Numbered from the stretch's first letter, positions 7,241 through 14,972 are shown. The stretch: DNA of 16,380 nt from CF-39 sp036518215 (GCA_036518215.1 DATDNP010000011.1:1-16380); one strand, 5' to 3'. Notes: generated from the letters alone by a model not told the origin. Numbers and translations are program-made.

Positions 7241-8079
7241 CGCGTGACGCGACGCGCCCGGTGCGCGTCGGGCGCTACGACTCCGGGGCGTGGGACGACG
7301 CCGCCGACGAGATCGCCGCGGAGGAGCCCCTTCAGCTCATGCTCGACGGGGAGCCGCTCTCCGTCGTCATGCGCACGCCTGGGAACGACATCGAGCTCGC
7401 GCTCGGGCTGCTTCACGCCGAGCGCGTCATCACCTCGCTCGACGACGTGGCGGCGATCCGCATCTCCGCGGAGACGAACGAGCGCGAGCCGCACATCGCG
7501 GTCGCGAACGACCTGCTCGAGTCGAATGCCGTCGACGTCCATCTGCGCGCGACGGCGGCGCGGCGGCCGCGCCGCTCGTTCCTTTCGAGCTCGGCATGCG
7601 GCGTGTGCGGCGCGACGACGATGGACGACCTCGCCCACGACCACGCGCCCCTCGCCGATGGGCCCGTCGTCGACGCCGCCGTGCTGCCGCCGCTCGCCGA
7701 CCGGCTGCGCGAGGAGCAGCGCGTGTTCGACCGCACCGGCGGGCTCCACGCCGCGGGCCTCTTCTCGCCCGCGGGAGCGCTCATCACGATCCGCGAGGAC
7801 ATCGGCCGCCACAACGCCGTCGACAAGGTCGTCGGTCGCGCCCTGCTCGACCGCCGGATCCCGCTCGCGCAGACGATCCTCGCGGTGAGCGGACGCGCCG
7901 GCTATGAGGTCGTCCAGAAGGCGGTCGCGGCCGCCATCCCGATCCTCGTCGCGGTCGGCGCGCCCTCGACGCTCTCCGTCGCGACCGCCCAGCGCTTCGG
8001 TCTCACGCTCGTCGGATTCCTCCGCGGCGGCCGCTTCAACGTGTACTCGCGACCGGAGCGGATCCGCCGGCTCGCCTAG
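7237..8079 (+). CDS. fdhD: Formate dehydrogenase accessory sulfurtransferase FdhD
   Basis: A 280-residue FdhD family protein. FdhD passes sulfur from a cysteine desulfurase to the Mo-bisMGD cofactor, a step needed for active formate dehydrogenase. The reactive CxxC pair is C121 and C124 in SSSACGVCGATT, the same numbers as in E. coli FdhD. Other family blocks are EEPLQLMLDGEPL, MRTPGNDIELALGLLH, FDRTGGLHAAGLF and EDIGRHNAVDKVVG. The start ATG overlaps the mobA stop, which fits joint translation. The gene ends 2 bases from the stop of the convergent LLM-like gene. Its target enzyme is very likely the selenocysteine formate dehydrogenase encoded from 8894. Confidence 0.96.
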   Translation: MTRDATRPVRVGRYDSGAWDDAADEIAAEEPLQLMLDGEPLSVVMRTPGNDIELALGLLHAERVITSLDDVAAIRISAETNEREPHIAVANDLLESNAVDVHLRATAARRPRRSFLSSSACGVCGATTMDDLAHDHAPLADGPVVDAAVLPPLADRLREEQRVFDRTGGLHAAGLFSPAGALITIREDIGRHNAVDKVVGRALLDRRIPLAQTILAVSGRAGYEVVQKAVAAAIPILVAVGAPSTLSVATAQRFGLTLVGFLRGGRFNVYSRPERIRRLA

Positions 8080-8081
8080 CG

Positions 8082-8513
8082 CTAGCCCGTCGCGAGATTG
8101 AGATCCGAGCGATCCGCGACGACATCCGGGTTCCGCAGAAGATCGACGACCCGCTCGTCGTACGGGATCACGATGCCCGTCGCGCCGCTCGCGATCGCGT
8201 CGCGGCGCAGCGACTGCCAGGCCTCGATCCCATCCGGGAACGCCGCGTGGATCCACCGCTCGCCGCTCGCCGCGAGCTCTTCGGCCACCGAGAGCCGGCC
8301 GCGCGCGAGCGCGTCGCACGTCGTGCGGCCATCGCCATCCGGCGCGCCGGCGGCGATGAGCCGCGGGCGCCAGGTGACCGCGGCGATCGCGCCGAGCGCG
8401 ACGTACGGATCGGCGTCGGCGGCGTCGACCCAGAGCGCATCCGCGCCGTTCGCCTCGAGCGCCTTCGCGTCCGCGAGCATCTCGCGGGCGTCGGCGGTCG
8501 GTGCGAGCCGCAC
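8082..8513 (-). CDS. Short luciferase-like monooxygenase (LLM) related protein
   Basis: A short protein of 143 residues from the GTG at 8513. The segment ADAKALEANGADALWVD, followed by DPYVALGAIAAVTWRPRL, resembles the beta-alpha start of bacterial luciferase-like (flavin/F420-dependent) monooxygenases. Full family members are about 280-350 residues, so this would be a half-size or decayed form. The C-terminal part (GATGIVIPYDERVVDLLRNP) reads as a coherent strand-helix ending. The start is uncertain: the conserved-looking strand LLVGVRLAP begins upstream of the GTG. A CTG at 8549 overlapping the upstream stop would add 12 residues and restore it. No function can be assigned; the loss of most of the barrel argues against an ordinary monooxygenase. 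Confidence 0.6.
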   Translation of the reverse strand: MRLAPTADAREMLADAKALEANGADALWVDAADADPYVALGAIAAVTWRPRLIAAGAPDGDGRTTCDALARGRLSVAEELAASGERWIHAAFPDGIEAWQSLRRDAIASGATGIVIPYDERVVDLLRNPDVVADRSDLNLATG

Positions 8514-8545
8514 ACCGACCAGGAGTCGCTGCCCTACGTCGCTCG

Positions 8546-8830
8546 TCAGGTGCCGGCCTCGCGCTCGAGCGCCTCGCGCACCTCGCGGATGTAGTCCGCG
8601 ATCTGCGCCGCGTCCGCCCCCTTCGCGCTGCGGAGACGCTCGCTCGCGACGCCCGCCGTGAAGCTCGCGAGCGGCGCGAAGCTTCGCTCCTTCGTGTGCG
8701 CCACGACCCGGGTGAGCTCGAGAAGCTGGTCCGCGACGGCCGGATCGAGCTCCGGCGGCGCGATCGCGGCGCCGCGCCGGCTGGCCCCGTCGGCCCAGAG
8801 TTTTGCGAGGGCTGAGAAGAAAGCGTTCAT
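8546..8830 (-). CDS. DUF6457 domain protein
   Basis: A 94-residue helical protein. The core LELTRVVAHTKERSFAPLASF resembles the DUF6457 domain ('LDLARDVAHGVARPAAPLTTFLL' type), followed by the usual GADAAQIADYIREV helix. In several actinobacteria this domain is fused to or adjacent to MobA, which links it to molybdenum cofactor work; the biochemical role is unknown. The ATG at 8830 is chosen as it gives the domain N-terminus; an upstream in-frame ATG at 8872 would add 14 basic residues and overlap the formate dehydrogenase promoter. It lies head-to-head with the formate dehydrogenase operon and upstream of the LLM-like gene on the same strand. The Pfam call is from memory of the motif and should be tested. 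Confidence 0.7.
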   Translation of the reverse strand: MNAFFSALAKLWADGASRRGAAIAPPELDPAVADQLLELTRVVAHTKERSFAPLASFTAGVASERLRSAKGADAAQIADYIREVREALEREAGT

Positions 8831-8836
8831 GGCGCC

Positions 8837-8842
8837 AACATA
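8837..8842 (-). promoter_or_regulatory. Possible -10 box (TATGTT) for DUF6457 gene
   Basis: TATGTT, a TAnnnT-type -10 box on the minus strand, ends 6 bases before the ATG at 8830. Transcription would start at or beside the start codon, giving a leaderless message. No clear -35 box is seen, so support is modest. Confidence 0.35.
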
Positions 8843-8855
8843 CGCCTTCCCCCGC

Positions 8856-8883
8856 TTGACGCGCCTCGCCATCGGAGTACAAC
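8856..8883 (+). promoter_or_regulatory. Probable sigma70-type promoter of the formate dehydrogenase operon
   Basis: TTGACG (8856-8861, five of six matches to TTGACA) and TACAAC (8878-8883, four of six to TATAAT) are separated by 16 bases. The predicted transcription start near 8890 leaves only about 4 bases before the ATG at 8894, and no Shine-Dalgarno is present, so the message would be nearly leaderless. The site lies in the 63-base gap shared with the divergent DUF6457 gene. Confidence 0.5.
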
Positions 8884-8893
8884 GGGTCCAGGC

Positions 8894-11800
8894 ATGACGA
8901 CAACGCTCACGCGGCGTCAGCTGCTCAAGGCCGGTGCGAGCACGGCCGGGCTTGCCGTCGTCCCGTTCAACCCGCTCGGGTTCGACATCCACGACGCGAA
9001 GAAGATCTCCCAGACGTTCCGCATCGCCGGGGCGAAGGAAGTCCATTCGGTCTGCCCGTACTGCGCCGTCGGGTGCTCGCTCATCGCGTACACGAAGGAG
9101 CAGGACGGCAAGACGCAGCTGCTCCAGATCGAGGGCGATCCCGAGAGCCCCGTGAACGAGGGCCGTCTCTGCCCGAAGGGCGCCACGACGATGCAGCTCG
9201 CGACGAGCTCGCGCCGCGTCGAGAAGCCGCTCTACCGCGCGCCGGGGAGCGCGAAGTGGGAAGAGAAGGACTGGAACTTCGTCCTCGACAAGATCGCCCA
9301 GAACATCAAGTCATCGCGTGACAACACGTTCGTCGCTCAGGACGCGAGCGGGAACGTGGTGAATCGTACCGAGGGGGTCGCCTTCGCCGGCGGCGCCGCC
9401 TTCTCGAGCGAAGAGGGGTACTTCGCGACGAAGGTGATGCGCACGCTCGGCGTCGTGCATATCGAGCAGCAAGCTCGGGTCTGACACGGTCCGACGGTGG
9501 TCAGTTTGGCCGCCACGTTCGGACGAGGAGCGATGACGAATCACTGGCGTGACATCAAGCACGCCGACATGATCCTCATCAACGGGGCGAACCCCGCGGA
9601 GGCGCATCCGGTCGGCTTCCAGTGGTTCCTCAAGGCCAAGCTCGATCCGACGAAGGGGCCCGGCGATGGCGGCGGGGCGAAGATCATCCACGCCGATCCG
9701 CGCTACACGCGGACGTCGGCCATGGCGGACATGCATCTCCGGATCCGCACGGGCACGGACGTCGCGTACTTCGGCGGCCTCATCAACTACATCCTGCAGA
9801 ACGAGCTCTATCACAAGGACTACGTCCTCAACTACACGAACGCGTCGTTCGTCGTGAAGCAGGGCTTCGACTTCAAGGACGGCCTCTTCAGCGGGTACAA
9901 CCCGAACACGCGCACCTACGACATCTCGACCTGGGCGTACGAGAACTCGACGCCACCCACGACCGAGCAGCCGCAGGGCGGCCAGGAGGGGCGCGGTCCG
10001 AGCGCGACCGGCAGCGACACCTTCGCGAAGCGCGACATGACGCTGAAGGACCCGAACACCGTCTTCCAGCTCATGAAGAAGCACTACAGCCGGTACACGC
10101 CCGAGGTCGTCTCGAGCATCACCGGCATCCCGATCCTGCAGTTCATGGACGTCGCGCGGATGGTCGGAGAGATGGGCCGGCCGGACAAGGTGATGACGAT
10201 CGTGTACGCGGTCGGCCTCACGCATCACACGACGGGCGGTCAGCTCATCCGCTCGGGCGCGGTGCTCCAGCTGCTCCTCGGCAACATGGGCCGCATCGGC
10301 GGCGGCATGAACGCCGAGCGCGGGCACGCGAACATCCAGGGGAACACCGACCACGCCATCTCGTGGGAGATCCTGCCGGGGTACCTGAAGATCCCCGCAC
10401 CGGGTCAGAAGAACATCGACGACTACATCGCGCAGAGCGCGACGAAGAAGAGCGATCCGAACTCGTGGAACTTCTTCGGCACGAACTATCGCAACTTCAT
10501 GGTCTCGCTCCTGAAGACGTGGTACGGCAGCAAGGCGACACAGGACAACGACTACGCCTTCAGCTATGTCCCGAAGCCGGCGGTGAACTCGTCGTGGATC
10601 TCCATCTACGACCAGGCGCTCAAGGGAAAGATGGAGGGCGTCATCCTCAACGGGATGACCGCGACGAGCATCGGTCCCGACTCGAACCACGTGATGGAAG
10701 CGCTCGCGAAGCTCAAGTGGCTCGTGGTGATGGATGCGTTCCCGACGACGAGCTCGGAATTCTGGAGGGCGCCTGGCCAGGATGCGTCGAAGATCCAGAC
10801 GGAGATCTTCATGATCCCGACCACGCACTGGATCGAGAAGGACGGCTCGTTCGTGAACAGCGGTCGCTGGATGCAGTGGAAAGAGCAGGTCCTCCCGCCC
10901 GAGGGCGACGCCCGCCACGACCACTGGATCCTCGCCGACGTGTTCGATCGCGTGAAGAAGCTCTACGCGCAGCAGGGCGGGAAATTCCCGGATCCGCTGA
11001 ACGCGATGACGCTCGACTACAAGGACCCGGTCAAGCCGACGCTCGACGAGATCGCCAAGGAGATCAACGGCAAGGACCTCACGACCGGCAAGCAGATGGC
11101 GACGTTCGGCGCGCTCAAGGCGGACGGCACGACGAGCGCGGGCGACTGGATCTACACGGGCAGCTACACCGAGGACGGCAACCTCAGCAAGCGCCGCGGC
11201 GGCGTGTCGGATCCGACGAAGAACGATCCCACCGGCCTCGGCTTCTACCCGACCTGGGCCTGGAGCTGGCCGCTCAACCGCCGCGTGATGTACAACCGCG
11301 CCTCCGCCGACCTCGACGGGAAGCCGTGGGACCCGAAGCGTCCGACGATCCAGTGGGACGGGACGAAGTGGGCCGGCGACGTGCCCGACTACCCGCCGAC
11401 GATGAACCCGAAGGATCCCGCCGCGTGGCTGCCGTTCATCATGAACGGCGAGGGCGTCGGACGGCTCTTCTCGAACTCGATGCTCGACGGACCGTTCCCC
11501 GAGCACTACGAGCCGGTCGAGTCGCCGATCCCGAACCCGCTGCACGCGAGCCAGTCGGAGGACCCCGTCGCGTTCGACTACGACAAGGCCGCCGGTCGCC
11601 CGAGCCGCTTCGGCAAGGTCGACCAGTTCCCGTACGTCGCGACGACGTACCGCGTCACCGAGCACGAGCATTACGTGACGCAGCACGTCCCGCTCCTCGT
11701 CGGATTGCAGCCGCAGGCGTACGCCGAGGTGCCGCAGGAGCTCGCGGACCAGAAGGGCATCAAGAACGGCGACCGCGTGCGTGTCTCGAGCGCGCGCGGC

Positions 11801-12034
11801 AAGGTCGAGGTCGCGGCCCTCGTCACGAAGCGCCTCGGCCCGCAGACGATCGGCGGCAAGACCGTCTACACGATCGGCATCCCGATCCACTGGGGCTTCA
11901 TCGGCGTCGCCGCGGAGAAGTGGCCCGAGCTGTCGAAGAACTGGCTCGCGAATGCCCTTACGCCGTTCATCGGCGACGCGAACTCGAGGACGCCGGAGTT
12001 CAAGGCGTTCCTCGTGAACATCGAGAAGATCTGA
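8894..12034 (+). CDS. fdhA: Selenocysteine formate dehydrogenase, catalytic alpha subunit (UGA read as Sec197)
   Basis: A 1046-residue FdnG/FdoG-like subunit that oxidises formate to CO2 at a Mo or W bis-MGD centre. The N-terminus is a Tat signal (LTRRQLLKAG, with twin Arg7-Arg8), so the folded enzyme is exported. C54, C57, C61 and C93 hold a [4Fe-4S] cluster, followed by Lys95 of the usual CPKG. The in-frame TGA at 9482-9484 lies in ...QQARV-U-HGPTV, exactly where formate dehydrogenases carry selenocysteine (E. coli FdnG Sec196), and the frame continues with LAATFGRGAMTNHW. A SECIS hairpin follows. The C-terminal cofactor-binding domain occupies roughly the last 160 residues and ends TPEFKAFLVNIEKI. 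A standard gene caller would split the gene at 9484. The stop overlaps the fdhE start. SelA, SelB, SelC and SelD must be supplied from elsewhere. Confidence 0.96.
9482..9524 (+). promoter_or_regulatory. Recoded UGA (Sec codon) and bacterial SECIS hairpin
   Basis: The TGA at 9482-9484 is followed by a two-part stem. An outer helix of 6 pairs joins GTCCGA (9489-9494) with TCGGAC (9519-9524). An inner helix of 7 pairs, two of them U-G, joins GGTGGTC (9496-9502) with GGCCGCC (9508-9514). The five-base apical loop is AGTTT (9503-9507), so it holds a G-U like the SelB-binding loop of E. coli fdhF. The loop starts 18 bases after the UGA, in the range used by bacterial SECIS elements. The hairpin lies wholly inside the coding sequence. 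Pairing was done by eye. Confidence 0.85.
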
Positions 12035-12825
12035 TGACGCTGACGCGCGAGCGCACGAACGTCTTCGTGGATCGCCGGCGACGCGCCGACGAGCTCGTGA
12101 AGGCGTACCCGTACGCGGCCGAGCCGCTGCGTCTGTACCGCGCGCTCCTGGATCCGCAGGAAGCGGTGTTCGACAACGCGCGCGAGGTCCGGCCGGCCGC
12201 CGGCGATCTCGTCGCGTACGTCGTGAGCTCATCGCTCCCGCAGATCATGGGCGCGGTGATGACGGCGGGGACGGAGCTGCTCCGCGAGACCGTGCTCCTC
12301 CGGTTCCACGACGGCGACCTCGAGGCGATGATCCGGGCGTGGCTCGCCGGCGAGTCGGAGGGCGAGGCGGACGCGTTCCTCGCGCGCAGCGCGACGGCGC
12401 CGGTGCTCGAGGCGCTGCCCGAGGTCGCCGCGACGCTGAAGCAGGGCGACGACGACCGTCGCTGCCCCGTCTGCGGCGGCCTGCCGCAGGTGTCGGTCTT
12501 CACCGACAGCGGCGATCCGCTCGTCACCGGAGTGCGCCAGCTCGTGTGCGCGCGCTGCGCCGCGGAATGGCCGTTCCCGCGCCTCGTGTGCGTCAGCTGC
12601 CGCGCGGCGGGCGGCGCGCAGCAGCCCATCCTCGCCGACGAGGCGAGGCTCCCGCACATACGCCTCGACGCGTGCGACGTGTGCCGCGCCTACATCGCGA
12701 CGGTGGACATCCGGCGCGACCCGCGGGCCGTCCCGCTCGTCGACGAGATCGTCGCGCTCCCGCTCGACATGATCGCCGCGGACCGCGGCTACCGGAAGAT
12801 CTCGCGGAACGTGATGGGATTCTGA
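12034..12825 (+). CDS. fdhE: Formate dehydrogenase accessory protein FdhE
   Basis: A 263-residue FdhE family protein, needed for assembly of exported formate dehydrogenases and thought to act on the catalytic subunit before or during Tat export. Four CxxC motifs (CPVC, CARC, CVSC and CDVC) in the C-terminal half form the two rubredoxin-like iron sites typical of FdhE. Supporting blocks are RCPVCGGLPQVS, CAAEWPFPRLVCVSC and the ending LDMIAADRGYRKISRNVMGF. The N-terminal half is helical. The ATG overlaps the fdhA stop (ATGA), and the next gene starts 1 base after its stop, so it is locked into the operon between the alpha and beta subunits. It has no signal peptide, which fits a cytoplasmic chaperone. 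Confidence 0.94.
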   Translation: MTLTRERTNVFVDRRRRADELVKAYPYAAEPLRLYRALLDPQEAVFDNAREVRPAAGDLVAYVVSSSLPQIMGAVMTAGTELLRETVLLRFHDGDLEAMIRAWLAGESEGEADAFLARSATAPVLEALPEVAATLKQGDDDRRCPVCGGLPQVSVFTDSGDPLVTGVRQLVCARCAAEWPFPRLVCVSCRAAGGAQQPILADEARLPHIRLDACDVCRAYIATVDIRRDPRAVPLVDEIVALPLDMIAADRGYRKISRNVMGF

Positions 12826-12826
12826 G

Positions 12827-13651
12827 ATGGCATTCCAGGAGCGTCCCGTCGGCTTCTTCACGGACACGTCGATCTGCATCGGCTGCAAGGCGTGCGAGGT
12901 CGCGTGCAAGGAGTGGAATCAGCTGCAGGGCAACGAGCCGGAGTTCCGCGCGGACAGCCTGGACAACACCGGCCAGCTCGACGCGCAGAACTGGCGTCAC
13001 GTGCAGTTCATCGAGAGCGTCCCCGACAACCGCGGCATGGTCCCGACCCCCACGCCGGTCGGCGGCCAGGCGTTCCTGATGATGTCCGACGTCTGCAAGC
13101 ACTGCCAGCAGGCCAGCTGCCTCGAGGTGTGCCCGACGAACGCGATCATCCGGACCGAATTCGATACCGTGCTCATCCAGCAGGACGTCTGCAACGGCTG
13201 CCGCTACTGCATCGCGGCGTGCCCGTACCACGTCATCGGGTTCAACTCGGCGACCGGCACGGCGCACAAGTGCACCTTCTGCTACGACCGCCTTCAGAAC
13301 GGCATGATCCCAGCGTGCGCGAAGGCGTGCCCGACCGAATCGATCAAATTCGGGTACCTCGACGACCTGCAGAAGACCGCGGACACGCGGCTCGCGACGC
13401 TCCAGAAGGCCGGCTACACGAAGTCGCAGCTGTACGGTCGCGACAGCTCGATCTACGGCGGGCTGAATGCGTTCTTCCTCCTCATGGACAAGCCGGAGAC
13501 GTATGACCTCCCGAACAAGGAGAACGCCGTCCTTCCGAGCCGCAACAACATGCCCGGGTACGTCGGTGCCGCGGTCACCGCGGTCGTCGGCCTCTTCGCG
13601 GGCGTGCTCGCGTTCCGATCGAACCGCATGAGCGGGGCGGAGAAGCGCTGA
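12827..13651 (+). CDS. fdhB: Formate dehydrogenase iron-sulfur beta subunit
   Basis: A 274-residue ferredoxin-like subunit that carries electrons from the catalytic subunit to the membrane anchor. Four [4Fe-4S] clusters are predicted from 16 cysteines in the usual order: C17-C20-C23-C27 (ICIGCKACEVACKEWN), CKHCQQASCLEVCP, CNGCRYCIAACPYHVIGF, and CTFCYDRL with CAKACPTESI. Near the C-terminus a single hydrophobic helix (YVGAAVTAVVGLFAGVLAF) is followed by a basic end, as in FdnH. There is no own signal peptide, so it is expected to travel through the Tat pore with the alpha subunit. The stop overlaps the start of the NrfD-type gene (TGATG). Confidence 0.95.
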   Translation: MAFQERPVGFFTDTSICIGCKACEVACKEWNQLQGNEPEFRADSLDNTGQLDAQNWRHVQFIESVPDNRGMVPTPTPVGGQAFLMMSDVCKHCQQASCLEVCPTNAIIRTEFDTVLIQQDVCNGCRYCIAACPYHVIGFNSATGTAHKCTFCYDRLQNGMIPACAKACPTESIKFGYLDDLQKTADTRLATLQKAGYTKSQLYGRDSSIYGGLNAFFLLMDKPETYDLPNKENAVLPSRNNMPGYVGAAVTAVVGLFAGVLAFRSNRMSGAEKR

Positions 13652-14529
13652 TGCCCGAGCATTTCGCCGCACCGCCGAACTGGGAGTGGTGGATCCTCCT
13701 CTACTTCTTCTTCGCCGGTATCGCCGGCGGCAGCTACGCCATCGGGACGCTCATCCGGATCTTCGGCACGACGGCGGATCAGCGCGCCGCGCGCATCGCG
13801 TTCATCGTCGCGTTCGTCGCGCTCATCTTCTGCCCGATCTTCCTCATCGTCGACCTCGGCTCGCCGCTGCGCTTCACGCACATGGTCCTGAACGACAGCG
13901 AAGGCGGCCTCATGTTCAAGTCCTGGTCGCCGATGTCGCTCGGCTCGTGGGGCCTGCTCCTCTTCGGCGTCTTCGCCTTCGTGTCGTTCCTCGGCGCGGT
14001 CGCCGAGACCGGCGTCACATGGCTGGATCCGGTCTCGCGCATCCTGCGTGGGACGGTCGGTGCGGTGTGGGACGCGATCGGGACGGTGTTCGCGCTCTTC
14101 ATCGCCGGGTACACCGGCGTGCTGCTCGCGGTCTCGAACCAGAACGTCTGGAGCGATGCGGGCTGGGTGCTCGGCGGGATGTTCCTCGCGTCGGGGCTCA
14201 CCGGAGCCGGTGCGTTGCTCCTCGGTCTCGTCGGCACTCGCGGCGCGGCGGATAGCGGCACGACGCTCCGTCTCGAGGACGCCGACCGAAACTTCGCGCT
14301 CGTCGAGACGATCCTCATCGTCGTGTTCCTTGTCTTCCTCGGCGTGGCCGGCACGCTCGCGAAGATCCTCGGCATCTGGCTCCTGCTCTGGGCCGTCGTG
14401 GCGCTCGGCGTCATCGCGTCGCTGTTCCTCGCGCGTGTCCGCGGCCTGCCGCTCCTCACGAGCCCGGTGCTCACGCTGCTCGGCGTCCTCGCCCTCCGCG
14501 CCGTCGTCATCTTCGCCGCGCAGTACTAG
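13651..14529 (+). CDS. nrfD: NrfD/PsrC-type membrane anchor, probable quinone-reactive subunit
   Basis: A 292-residue integral membrane protein with eight clear hydrophobic helices and an N-terminal WEWWILLYFFFAGIAGGSYAIG motif split over two segments, typical of NrfD/PsrC proteins (the motif begins near residue 11 with Trp-rich residues and continues with AGIAGGSYA). NrfD subunits hold no haem and pass electrons between an iron-sulfur partner and the quinone pool. E. coli formate dehydrogenases N and O use a cytochrome b556 gamma subunit instead, so this is the non-haem architecture. GGAGAAG lies 8 bases before the ATG and overlaps the end of fdhB. It is the last gene of the formate dehydrogenase operon. 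Confidence 0.9.
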   Translation: MPEHFAAPPNWEWWILLYFFFAGIAGGSYAIGTLIRIFGTTADQRAARIAFIVAFVALIFCPIFLIVDLGSPLRFTHMVLNDSEGGLMFKSWSPMSLGSWGLLLFGVFAFVSFLGAVAETGVTWLDPVSRILRGTVGAVWDAIGTVFALFIAGYTGVLLAVSNQNVWSDAGWVLGGMFLASGLTGAGALLLGLVGTRGAADSGTTLRLEDADRNFALVETILIVVFLVFLGVAGTLAKILGIWLLLWAVVALGVIASLFLARVRGLPLLTSPVLTLLGVLALRAVVIFAAQY

Positions 14530-14554
14530 ACGGCCCGTCGCCCCCTGGCCGCGC

Positions 14555-14941
14555 GTGTGCACGGACCCTGCACTGAAGCTCACGCATGCATGCGTCATCA
14601 CCGACGACGTCGCGCGGCTTCGCGACTTCTACGCGGACGTGCTCCGCATGTCGCCGACGCGCGCCCATGACGACTACGTCGAGTTCGCGACAGCGGGCGG
14701 CGCGCTCTCGCTCTACGCGCGGTCGAAGCTCGAGCCCTACGCGCCCGGCGCGGCGCGACCCGGGACGAACCGGAGCGTCATGCTGGAGTTCGAGGTCACC
14801 GACGTCGACGGCGAGTACGCGCGCCTCCGAGACCGCGCGATCGATTGGGTCAAGGCGCCGAGCACGCAGCCGTGGGGGAACCGCTCCATCTACTTCCGCG
14901 ACCCCGACGGCAACCTCGTGAACCTGTACACGCGCGTGTGA
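14555..14941 (+). CDS. VOC (glyoxalase/bleomycin resistance) superfamily protein
   Basis: A 128-residue protein with the two beta-alpha-beta-beta-beta halves of the vicinal oxygen chelate fold. The first strand LTHACVITDD carries the typical metal-ligand His, followed by the helix VARLRDFYADVLRM. The second half begins MLEFEVTDVDGEYARL and ends with the signature YFRDPDGNLVNLY. The GTG at 14555 is taken as start because no ATG is in frame after the upstream stop; there is no clear Shine-Dalgarno, and a CTG at 14573 is a weaker alternative. VOC enzymes include glyoxalases, dioxygenases, epimerases and antibiotic-binding proteins. The neighbouring carboxylase raises the idea of methylmalonyl-CoA epimerase, but the sequence looks like a generic VOC protein, so I do not claim it. 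Confidence 0.82.
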   Translation: MCTDPALKLTHACVITDDVARLRDFYADVLRMSPTRAHDDYVEFATAGGALSLYARSKLEPYAPGAARPGTNRSVMLEFEVTDVDGEYARLRDRAIDWVKAPSTQPWGNRSIYFRDPDGNLVNLYTRV

Positions 14942-14972
14942 GACGTCGCGGAGCCGATTCGGTCGCTGGACC

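Noticed and set aside
8076..8085. Palindrome CTAGCGCTAG as a terminator
   Set aside because: It has no loop and no U-tract; it arises from two TAG stop codons facing each other.
8831..8903. Longer minus-strand forms of the DUF6457 and LLM-like frames reaching across the divergent gap
   Set aside because: The extensions run over the formate dehydrogenase promoter or start codon, are basic low-complexity, and have no ribosome site.
9497..12034. Reading the part after the UGA as a separate gene, or the UGA as a disabling nonsense mutation
   Set aside because: The UGA is at the family's Sec position, the frame and conserved residues continue on both sides, and a SECIS hairpin follows. No start with a ribosome site lies just downstream.
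9311..12232. A 973-residue open frame on the minus strand opposite fdhA
   Set aside because: It is an antisense shadow of high-GC codon use: Arg/Val/Asp-rich low-complexity translation with no recognisable domain, while the plus strand is a well-supported formate dehydrogenase.
14530..14554. Short inverted repeat GACG-GCC-CGTC after nrfD as a terminator
   Set aside because: A four-pair stem with no U-tract is too weak to call in DNA of this GC content.
14555..14941. Calling the VOC protein methylmalonyl-CoA epimerase because it precedes a carboxylase
   Set aside because: The sequence shows only general VOC features, and I could not see epimerase-specific residues; position alone is not enough.
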